In this document: positions 7,156 to 11,666 of the stretch, piece by piece
Layout of the letters: each line of letters begins with the position of its first letter
Numbering within the stretch: position 1 is the first letter of the stretch
Notes under the pieces: generated by a model
The model's database searches: none
Seen by the model: the letters and a program-made list of their open reading frames with translations, nothing else
Told to the model about the DNA's origin: nothing
From: an uncultured Alphaproteobacteria bacterium
GTDB taxonomy: Bacteria; Pseudomonadota; Alphaproteobacteria; Micavibrionales; Micavibrionaceae
Direction of reading: 5' to 3'
DNA: 11,666 nt
Assembly (NCBI GenBank): GCA_934538895.1
Contig: CAKTCH010000028.1
Span: 1 to 11,666 of the forward strand
Made by a program: the position numbers and the translations under genes

Positions 7156-8208
7156 ATGATTGAAGATGTGCGCCGGAAAGAGAAAAACAGGCAGAGGCTT
7201 CTGTGGGGCGGGTTGGCCGTTCTCTCGCTGCCTGCCATACCCATCTTATTGCTGGATAAGGGCATGGATATCGCCGAGAAGTTCTGGCGCCGGGCAAAAT
7301 CCAAGACACGGAATGCGCACGATCCGCTTGTGCCTGCTGCAAGTAAGGGAGATTATGCAAAGATCAATTCCGCCCATCCCCTTCACCAATGGGCGAAGGC
7401 GGAAGCCGGGAAAGACGGCGTCGATCTGGTGGGGTTGCTACGGACACGCGCCGATAAGGGGAAACCCGTTGTCAATGCCAGCGTTTTCTATACGGGGAAT
7501 AAAGCTGCTATTACCTTTTATGGGGATATCGATACTATCGATCCTGCGCATACCAAGGCCATTATCGGTCATGAAATCGGCCATTACAAAGCGGGTAATA
7601 ACAAAAATTTTCTTAATATGGCTATGTCAACCACGGCGTTTTATGCACTGGCGTCGAATAATGCGCTCCGTCTTTCCTTGCTGGGGCAGACGGCTCATAT
7701 CCTGAAGGACAAGCCTTTCATGAATGAGACGTCGGCGAGCTACGTCGATGCCATTAATGCTGTTAATGCTTCGGCGCTGCTCGCCGCGAGCGGGACACTG
7801 CTGATGGCTTCAGGCGCATCGTGGCTGGCTCTGGCGGCGGTTTCACGCTTGATGCGGGCTTTCAATCATAGCGTAGAACATCTGTCCGACCTGAAGGCCG
7901 CTGAAATCGCGGGGCCAGAAGACACGATTGGGGTCCTGACTTATCTGGAAGAAAAAAATAATGGTAATTCTGTCAGAGTGCCTCGTAGTAACTGGATGTC
8001 GAGAGCGCTAAGTGCTGCATGGAGTCCTGCCGACGGATATCTGGTGAAGCTGATAAAAAATACGCATCCGCCTCTGAAGGCCCGTGCTGATTTCATCCGC
8101 AGTGCCTGCGGCGTGAAGGACCAGCCGCCTTCGGCAGAGGCCGTTTCCCGCACGGAATATCCTGCCGAGCCTGCTCCGCGCGTATGCGACAAGGGCGCCC
8201 ATTTATAA
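7156..8208 (+). CDS. M48-like membrane zinc metallopeptidase
   Basis: 350 residues. HEIGH at 139-143 supplies two zinc ligands and the catalytic Glu. EHLSD (E241, D245) then AAEIAG matches the position and style of the third-ligand motif in M48 peptidases (HtpX/Ste24 type), and THPP (303-306) matches the conserved THPP-xxR stretch of that family. Hydrophobic segments are at about 15-33 and 203-232, the second just before the third ligand, as in HtpX. This suggests an inner-membrane peptidase with a cytoplasmic active site, possibly in membrane protein quality control. The C-terminal 30 residues look disordered. No SD precedes the ATG, and the nearest promoter candidate implies a very short or absent leader. 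A ThiE-like gene follows 41 bases later. Confidence 0.78.
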   Translation: MIEDVRRKEKNRQRLLWGGLAVLSLPAIPILLLDKGMDIAEKFWRRAKSKTRNAHDPLVPAASKGDYAKINSAHPLHQWAKAEAGKDGVDLVGLLRTRADKGKPVVNASVFYTGNKAAITFYGDIDTIDPAHTKAIIGHEIGHYKAGNNKNFLNMAMSTTAFYALASNNALRLSLLGQTAHILKDKPFMNETSASYVDAINAVNASALLAASGTLLMASGASWLALAAVSRLMRAFNHSVEHLSDLKAAEIAGPEDTIGVLTYLEEKNNGNSVRVPRSNWMSRALSAAWSPADGYLVKLIKNTHPPLKARADFIRSACGVKDQPPSAEAVSRTEYPAEPAPRVCDKGAHL

Positions 8209-8249
8209 AATCTGTTTACTTTTATCATGCTGCGGTTATACCCATAGTC

Positions 8250-8912
8250 ATGACCAAGGAAGTGAAAAAGGGTGCGCCCGTCTGTGGGCTTTATCTGAAA
8301 ATTGCCGACGGCAAGCCGTTCGAGGACGCTTTCCGCGATCTGCGCGAGACCGCCTTCGTCATCAACCGTTCCGCCTATGAAAAGAACCTGCATGTGCTGG
8401 AAGTGGGCGGCGACCCGATGGACGTCGATTCCACCGACCGGCTGAAGGCGCTGGTATTGAGCGGCAAGCAAAACGGCCTGGTGGTCATTGTGCGCGGTCA
8501 TGCCGGGCTGGCCTTCGCGGTCGAGGCCGATGGCGTGCTGCTGGACAAGCCCGAAGACATTGCCGCTGCCCGCGCCGTGATGGGCGAGGACGCCATTATC
8601 GGCCTGCGCTGCGGCCTGTCGCGCCAGACGGCGGAGGCTGCCGCTGATGAAGGGGCCGTCGATTATGTCTGCTTCGCCGCCGTGGCGGGGCATATCCTGC
8701 CGCCGGAAAGCCTGATCGGCTGGTGGAGCGCCCGCTCGGAAATTCCAGCGCTGGTCGAGGGGAATATCACTAATGACGAATGTGGCCGTTATGTGCGGGC
8801 CGGGGCGACCTTCATCGATGGTACCGATTATGTCTGGAATCATCCGAAAGGCATCAAGCAGGGCACGGTCGATATGCTCTATGCCATTGATCTGGCTGCA
8901 AAAGATCGATAG
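8250..8912 (+). CDS. Thiamine-phosphate synthase/TenI-like TIM-barrel protein, degenerate
   Basis: 220 residues with the alternating strand/helix pattern of a TIM barrel: GLYLKIAD, VLEVGG, GLVVIVRG, ADGVLLDKPEDI, IIGLRCGLSRQTAEAAADEGAVDYVCF, IPALVEGNI and AGATFIDGTDYV. It aligns in outline with the ThiE/TenI superfamily (ThiE joins HMP-PP and thiazole phosphate). However, the usual DGVHLGQ motif reads DGVLLDK, and the pyrophosphate-binding and Gly-rich motifs are altered. It may therefore be a paralogue without synthase activity. I chose the ATG at 8250 because homology starts near GLYL; an in-frame ATG at 8184 would overlap the upstream gene and add an unrelated tail. There is no clear SD. 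No other thiamin gene is present. Confidence 0.65.
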   Translation: MTKEVKKGAPVCGLYLKIADGKPFEDAFRDLRETAFVINRSAYEKNLHVLEVGGDPMDVDSTDRLKALVLSGKQNGLVVIVRGHAGLAFAVEADGVLLDKPEDIAAARAVMGEDAIIGLRCGLSRQTAEAAADEGAVDYVCFAAVAGHILPPESLIGWWSARSEIPALVEGNITNDECGRYVRAGATFIDGTDYVWNHPKGIKQGTVDMLYAIDLAAKDR

Positions 8913-8928
8913 ATTCCATAACCTAATT

Positions 8929-8971
8929 CGTCATGGCAAGGAAGCGCAGCCGACAAGGCCATGACGTCATG
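8929..8971. repeat. REP-like palindromic element after the ThiE-like gene
   Basis: CGTCATGGC (8929-8937) and GCCATGACG (8958-8966) pair perfectly across a 20-base loop. The right arm also forms a separate perfect palindrome, CATGACGTCATG (8960-8971). The GC-rich inner part (AGGAAGCGCAGCC) resembles dispersed intergenic repeats of many proteobacteria. It begins 17 bases after the stop codon and has no T run, so it may protect the mRNA 3' end rather than terminate. Confidence 0.5.
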
Positions 8972-9013
8972 ACTCCGTCTGGAACGTTTCTTGCAATGAA
9001 AAAAGCGGCAGAT

Positions 9014-9036
9014 TTCCGGGAAAAATAGCGCCGGAA
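9014..9036. repeat. Short inverted repeat upstream of the coiled-coil gene
   Basis: TTCCGG (9014-9019) and CCGGAA (9031-9036) face each other across 11 bases, 38 bases before the -10 box of the next gene. The site could bind a dimeric regulator, but such short repeats also arise by chance. Confidence 0.25.
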
Positions 9037-9073
9037 GGTGCCGTTTTAACGTCTCATTAACCGCAAAACAGGG

Positions 9074-9079
9074 TATAAT
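9074..9079 (+). promoter_or_regulatory. Perfect -10 box giving a probable leaderless mRNA
   Basis: TATAAT ends seven bases before the ATG at 9086, so transcription should begin at or within a base of the start codon. No -35 consensus is visible at 16-18 bases upstream (GTCTCA at 9051-9056), so an activator may be needed. Confidence 0.5.
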
Positions 9080-9085
9080 GGAATT

Positions 9086-9586
9086 ATGGCTGTAGGATCA
9101 GTGACATCGGACGCAGGAGCGACCGCAACGACTACCAGCACCGCGGATCTTTCCCCGGTGCAAAAACTGCTCAAGCAGCAGCAGGAAGAAGCGGCGCGTA
9201 ATAAAACGAGCAGCGATCCCTACACCGAACAGGACTGGTACCTGAACGCCAAAATCGCCCAGCTTAAAGGCCAGATCAATCTTTATTCAACGCTGCCGGG
9301 GCTGGACCCGAACGGCGCCATCATGGACTCGCTGACCGAGGAAGTGAACGCGCTGGTAAAAAAGCAGCAGGACAAGCTGAAAGTCTTTCAGGCCGAGGCG
9401 GCGAAGAAGCAGGCCGAACTCGACCGCATCGAAGAGGAAAAGAAGAACGCCCCCCTGACCGCCGATCAATTGATCGAGCGTGCCAGATTGCGCGCGGAAG
9501 GCAAACCGCTTTCCACAGAAATCAGCAAGGAAGCACAGGACCTGCTGGATAAATCCAAAGGCGCTATCGTCGATAAGAAAATTTAG
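9086..9586 (+). CDS. Hypothetical protein with a central coiled coil
   Basis: 166 residues, no signal peptide and no membrane segment. The N-terminus (about 1-22) is rich in Ala, Thr and Ser and probably disordered. A Lys/Glu/Gln-rich stretch at about 88-125 (LVKKQQDKLKVFQAEAAKKQ and onward) has the heptad character of a coiled coil, and LTADQLIERARLRAEGK begins a C-terminal helix region. I do not recognise a family. The bias in favour of Lys and Glu and the lack of cysteine suggest a cytosolic structural or adaptor protein. The ATG at 9086 is the only early Met and lacks a good SD; a TATAAT box seven bases upstream points to leaderless expression. The gene stands alone, followed by repeats. 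Confidence 0.7.
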   Translation: MAVGSVTSDAGATATTTSTADLSPVQKLLKQQQEEAARNKTSSDPYTEQDWYLNAKIAQLKGQINLYSTLPGLDPNGAIMDSLTEEVNALVKKQQDKLKVFQAEAAKKQAELDRIEEEKKNAPLTADQLIERARLRAEGKPLSTEISKEAQDLLDKSKGAIVDKKI

Positions 9587-9612
9587 AGTATGCCGCATTC
9601 CGTCGAACCATT

Positions 9613-9638
9613 CTCCCCCCGCCCGCGGGAGGGGGGAG
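9613..9638. repeat. GC-rich hairpin repeat
   Basis: CTCCCCCC (9613-9620) pairs with GGGGGGAG (9631-9638), with CCGCGG inside the loop. It lies 27 bases after the stop of the coiled-coil gene. It resembles the C/T-rich dispersed hairpins that follow and lacks a T run. Confidence 0.5.
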
Positions 9639-9658
9639 GTGATTCAAGAATGATTATG

Positions 9659-9738
9659 CCCCTCTCCCCACCGGGGAGAGGGCAACGAAGCGCGGCTTTT
9701 CCGATTAGGAAAAGCCATAGCGCAGTGGGTGAGGGGGA
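9659..9738 (+). repeat. Dispersed C/T-rich repeat, long copy with internal hairpin
   Basis: CCCTCTCCCC (9660-9669) pairs with GGGGAGAGGG (9673-9682) around a three-base loop. The unit ends with GGGTGAGGGGG (9727-9737). Between the two lies about 40 bases carrying a second perfect hairpin, GGCTTTTCC (9694-9702) with GGAAAAGCC (9708-9716). This type of repeat is widely scattered between genes in many proteobacteria. The unit is an inverted partner of 9782-9821. Confidence 0.65.
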
Positions 9739-9781
9739 CATAAACAGGGTGGTTAAACTTTGTAACAGGCGGGATTCATGA

Positions 9782-9821
9782 TCCCCCTCACCCCAACCCT
9801 CTCCCCGATGGGGAGAGGGGG
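9782..9821 (-). repeat. Dispersed C/T-rich repeat, short inverted copy
   Basis: Read on the minus strand this copy has the same order as 9659-9738: hairpin CCCTCTCCCC/GGGGAGAGGG (9797-9819), then GGGGTGAGGGGG. The insert of about 40 bases found in the other copy is missing. The pair forms an inverted repeat with an 11-bp perfect outer match. Confidence 0.65.
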
Positions 9822-9860
9822 AGTGTTCTTGTAAATTTCCGAAATCGATAAGGTCTGGAG

Positions 9861-9892
9861 CCTGGATTGCTTCGCTGCGCTCGCAACGACGT
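9861..9892. repeat. Dispersed repeat of the CCTGGATTGCTTCGCTGCGC type
   Basis: The run CCTGGATTGCTTCGCTGCGC followed by TCGCAACGACG matches a very common intergenic repeat seen in alphaproteobacteria and other bacteria. I know it from general experience; only one clear copy is in this window, with a distant cousin at 8929-8966. Confidence 0.5.
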
Positions 9893-9970
9893 TTAGATTA
9901 ATATCGTATCTCTATCTCTTTGCGTCCTGGCAATTCAACCGGAGGGAAAGCTATCTTCGGTAGCGCATAT

Positions 9971-9999
9971 AAAAAGCGCCGTCTTTATACGGGGCTTTT
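9971..9999 (-). terminator. Intrinsic terminator overlapping the GNAT stop codon
   Basis: AAAAGC (9972-9977) and GCTTTT (9994-9999) pair, then a G-G mismatch, then CCG/CGG, around an eight-base loop. On the minus strand the right-hand T run is TTTTT. The GNAT TAA (9987-9985) lies in the loop, so the last codons form the stem. The A/T symmetry allows action in both directions. Confidence 0.65.
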
Positions 10000-10548
10000 G
10001 CATTGTTCCACCAAAGAAAGATGTGGGGTTTTGCCCGGCAATGCCTTCTGCATCACATGCGTCATTTCGTGCGGGGCTTCGGGGCTGGGCTCTTCGCGAA
10101 TGGTTTCGAAGCCGGCGGTGCTGAAATTTTTGAAGCTGGCCACAGCGGTCGTGCGAACGCGTGCCGAAGCGGTAAGCAGTCCGGCGTCGCTGGCATTCTC
10201 CAGCCATGCCGCGATCATACGGTTATGGAGGCGCTGGCCCCGGTGTTCCGGATCGACCAGCACGTTCAGCATCGTGGTGTCCGTACCCTTGTTTCGTATC
10301 AGCGCATGGGCGACCAGCGCGCCTTGTTCATCGACAATTCCTACGGCCCCCTGCGCGGCGGCGAAATGGGCAGCGTAATAGGCTGAGTCGCGTGGCACGA
10401 CATTATCGGTGCCACATCGGGTTTGCAGGCGATCCATGGCGGGTACGTAACGGGCGTCCAGCATGACGGTACGGTAAGCGGCGGCCCGCGCAAACTGCGG
10501 ACGCACGGAAATAGCTGTGCTCTGGGGCTCGAGAGTGCCGGTGTTCAT
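9985..10548 (-). CDS. GNAT-family N-acetyltransferase
   Basis: 187 residues. Motif A of the GNAT fold is clear at 94-110 (LNVLVDPEHRGQRLHNR), where the backbone of the RG-containing turn binds the pyrophosphate of acetyl-CoA. A later strand and helix follow (ASARVRTTAVASFKNFSTAGFETI), typical of motif B. The substrate cannot be predicted. The N-terminal 20 residues look unstructured. The ATG at 10548 has AGGA nine bases upstream (complement of 10558-10561), which lies partly inside the 3' arm of a leader hairpin, so translation may be controlled by RNA structure. It is transcribed from its own promoter at 10741-10770. Confidence 0.85.
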   Translation of the reverse strand: MNTGTLEPQSTAISVRPQFARAAAYRTVMLDARYVPAMDRLQTRCGTDNVVPRDSAYYAAHFAAAQGAVGIVDEQGALVAHALIRNKGTDTTMLNVLVDPEHRGQRLHNRMIAAWLENASDAGLLTASARVRTTAVASFKNFSTAGFETIREEPSPEAPHEMTHVMQKALPGKTPHLSLVEQCKSPV

Positions 10549-10735
10549 GTCTTCTTGTCCTGATAACGAGATTGCGGGGGCGTCTGGCTGACCGCCGCCG
10601 GGGGTAGGATTATCAGGTTCTTGAAGGTGGGCTGCTAACCCGAAGATGACACTGACGCCCTACACCGCCGACGGGCGGAAGGTACGTCTTGGTCGCAGGC
10701 GCAACGCGCCGGGTGGGGCAGCATGGAACATCATG
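10549..10735 (-). ncRNA. Structured leader of the GNAT mRNA, candidate translational riboswitch
   Basis: About 185 nt between a consensus promoter and the GNAT start. In minus-strand RNA, a closing helix can form from GUUC (10729-10726) with GAAC (10620-10617), GCUGC (10722-10718) with GCAGC (10635-10631), and ACCC (10714-10711) with GGGU (10641-10638). It encloses two hairpins. The first is GGCGC-GUU-GCGCC (10710-10698). The second is an arm with GACG/CGUC, a three-base bulge, UAC/GUA, and CCGCC-CGUC-GGCGG (10688-10654). A last hairpin, CCUGAUAA (10617-10610) with UUAUCAGG (10566-10559), hides the AGG of the ribosome-binding site. It has an inner 7-of-8-bp helix (10600-10593 with 10582-10575). 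No known class was recognised. Confidence 0.5.
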
Positions 10736-10740
10736 ATCTC

Positions 10741-10770
10741 TGTATAAGGTTTAACGCTGTCCGCTGTCAA
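10741..10770 (-). promoter_or_regulatory. Consensus sigma70-type promoter for the GNAT leader
   Basis: TTGACA (complement of 10765-10770) and TATACA (complement of 10741-10746) are separated by 18 bases; with 17 bases the -10 reads TTATAC. Start predicted near 10735. The -35 lies 14 bases after the stop of the upstream small gene, so the leader and GNAT gene can be expressed independently. Confidence 0.7.
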
Positions 10771-10784
10771 TAAAAATCCACTTT

Positions 10785-11060
10785 CTAAGGGCCGGCTTCC
10801 GGCACAGGGGCGGATGTTTGCACCGACGCGGCGGGTTGTTCGTCCCCTTCATCCTCGCCAAAAGCGGCGTAGCGGTTTTCCAGCGCTTCCGAGCATTCTG
10901 CCGGAGAACTGAAATCTTCCGGGTAATCTTCCGGAACGGCGTGCGCTTCATCAGGCGGGGCAGGAGAAGAGACGGGGGCGGGAAGCTCCTCCGCCGCCTG
11001 CGCCACGCGCACAGGCGCCAGCCACAAAGCCAGCAATCCCAGCAGAACATGATAAGGCAA
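10785..11060 (-). CDS. Small exported acidic, proline-rich protein
   Basis: 91 residues. A hydrophobic signal sequence (VLLGLLALWLAPVRVAQA, residues 5-22) ends in an AQA-A cleavage motif. The mature part of about 69 residues is rich in Glu, Asp, Pro, Ala and Ser and is probably unstructured. It has a single cysteine in the mature region (AECSEALE). No known domain. The start is TTG at 11060, with GGGGAG eight bases upstream; no ATG exists in this frame. An overlapping frame beginning with ATG at 11050 encodes an Arg/Trp-rich sequence that looks spurious. Function unknown; it might be a periplasmic small protein. Confidence 0.55.
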   Translation of the reverse strand: MPYHVLLGLLALWLAPVRVAQAAEELPAPVSSPAPPDEAHAVPEDYPEDFSSPAECSEALENRYAAFGEDEGDEQPAASVQTSAPVPEAGP

Positions 11061-11132
11061 AATGAAGACTCCCCGAACCGCCCCTTATGCTTCCTTCCAT
11101 TCTAGGAGGAAAACGTTAAAGGTTTCACAAGG

Positions 11133-11147
11133 GCGCCACACAGGCGC
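11133..11147 (-). terminator. Small hairpin after the M20 gene, weak terminator candidate
   Basis: GCGCC (11133-11137) and GGCGC (11143-11147) pair around a five-base loop, 17 bases after the M20 stop. No continuous T run follows on the minus strand (CTTGTGAAACCTTT), so this is a weak call. Confidence 0.3.
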
Positions 11148-11163
11148 GTGGGGCGGTATCCGG

Positions 11164-11666
11164 TTACTTCTCCAGCGGCAAGGTCTGCTCGACAAGTGTC
11201 GCAAAATAGCTGACGCCGATCGGGATGATCTCGTCGTTGAAATCGTAACCGGGGTGGTGCAGCCCTTTATTATGCGGGCTGTCTTTCTCCGGCACGCCCT
11301 GGCCGACGAAGATAAACGCCCCCGGCTTTTCGCGCAGGTAAGCGCTGAAATCCTCGCCGCCCATGCTGGGGGGCGTATCGGTATCGACATTGTTCTCGCC
11401 GACGACGACCGCGGCGGCGCGCGCCGCCATCCCGGTGGCTTCGGGGTCATTAACGGTGGCGTAATTGTGGAACATGAAATCCATCTCCACCGTAGCACCC
11501 ATTGATGACGCTATGCCCTCGATGATCGATTTTATGCGTGCGATCACTTTCTCGCGCGTTTCATTGCTGAAGGCGCGCACCGTGCCGATCAGCCTGGCCT
11601 CGTCGGGGATGATGTTGAAAGCCCCGGACCCGGCATGAAAATTGGTGACGCTGACCACGACCGTGT
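11164..11666 (-). CDS. M20-family amidohydrolase/aminoacylase, C-terminal part only
   Basis: The visible 167 residues run off the right edge, so the N-terminal metal-site residues are missing. Visible parts are the end of the dimerisation (lid) domain, VVVSVTNFHAGSGAFNIIPD through LIGTVRAFSNETREKV, then the return of the catalytic domain with MGGEDFSAYL and the final metal-ligand motif HHPGYDFND. The pattern matches the M20D group (hippurate hydrolase, N-acyl-amino acid amidohydrolase, IAA-amino acid hydrolase-like), which splits N-acylated amino acids or diaminopimelate precursors in the cytosol. Substrate is not predictable. The reading frame is open to the window edge; an internal ATG near 11658 is not the start. 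Confidence 0.88.
   Translation of the reverse strand, partial: TVVVSVTNFHAGSGAFNIIPDEARLIGTVRAFSNETREKVIARIKSIIEGIASSMGATVEMDFMFHNYATVNDPEATGMAARAAAVVVGENNVDTDTPPSMGGEDFSAYLREKPGAFIFVGQGVPEKDSPHNKGLHHPGYDFNDEIIPIGVSYFATLVEQTLPLEK

Larger units (their letters stand above)
9587..9984. other. Gene-free repeat-rich stretch of about 400 bases
   Basis: No credible gene was found here on either strand. The stretch holds a chain of GC-rich hairpins (9613-9638, 9660-9682, 9694-9716, 9797-9819), a long-range inverted repeat linking 9727-9737 with 9783-9793, and a dispersed-type repeat at 9861-9892. The bidirectional terminator that ends the GNAT gene lies at its right edge. Short reading frames that cross it are made of repeat sequence. 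Confidence 0.7.

Noticed and set aside
9590..9781. A 63-codon frame across the repeat cluster
   Set aside because: It is made of hairpin repeats, and no SD or domain is present.
9587..9984. Repeat cluster considered as a CRISPR array
   Set aside because: No regularly spaced direct repeats; units are inverted and differ in length, and no cas gene is present.
10617..10722. Resemblance of part of the GNAT leader to SAH (GCGCCUGCGACC) and TPP (UUCAAGAACCUGAU) riboswitches
   Set aside because: The remaining conserved parts (AGGCUCG and AACGGC for SAH; GGCUGAGA and GCGUAGGGA for TPP) are missing, and a GNAT gene is not a usual target.
10751..11050. A 99-codon ATG frame overlapping the small exported protein
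   Set aside because: Arg/Trp/Cys-rich, no SD, and it would overlap the promoter of the GNAT leader. The TTG frame has a signal peptide and SD.

Overview
The window looks like chromosomal DNA of an alphaproteobacterium with moderate to high GC. The evidence is an alphaproteobacterial-type bS21, a YejF-type fused ABC ATPase, a membrane J-domain protein, an M24B aminopeptidase P of about 600 residues and an alphaproteobacteria-style ThiE/TenI-like protein. The presence of REP-like palindromes and several genes without a Shine-Dalgarno (SD) site also fits. I cannot name a genus. The signal-peptide zincin and its neighbours recall Micavibrio-like lineages, but that is a weak impression.

Layout from left to right. 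(1) At 1-358 on the minus strand is a 3'-truncated membrane J-domain protein. It diverges from aminopeptidase P (495-2306, plus). (2) A stem-loop at 2305-2338 separates aminopeptidase P from the convergent rimK (2354-3316, minus). rpsU lies upstream of rimK at 3523-3729 with a strong terminator and an A+T palindrome between them. (3) A minus-strand group runs from 5338 to 3865: a small membrane-anchored protein, an exported HEVAH zincin, and a 132-residue reading frame that continues in the zincin's frame after a single TAG. The group starts at a good promoter whose -10 box sits in a near-perfect 22-bp palindrome. (4) yejF (5448-7064, minus) is the last gene of the yejABEF system, here without its permease genes. 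It diverges from an M48-like membrane metallopeptidase and a degenerate ThiE/TenI-like protein (7156-8912, plus). (5) A coiled-coil protein (9086-9586) seems to be transcribed as a leaderless mRNA. About 400 bases of dispersed repeats follow. (6) On the minus strand, a small exported acidic protein (10785-11060) is followed by a consensus promoter, a roughly 185-nt highly structured leader and a GNAT acetyltransferase (9985-10548). The window ends inside an M20 amidohydrolase.

Themes. Peptide handling recurs: aminopeptidase P, an oligopeptide/microcin-type ABC ATPase, two unrelated zincins and an M20 peptidase. Ribosome-related functions (bS21, the S6-glutamate ligase RimK) sit side by side. 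The most interesting element is the GNAT leader. It has a three-way-junction fold, and one strand can pair either with the 5' end or with the ribosome-binding site, which is the layout of a translational riboswitch. I could not match it to a known class.
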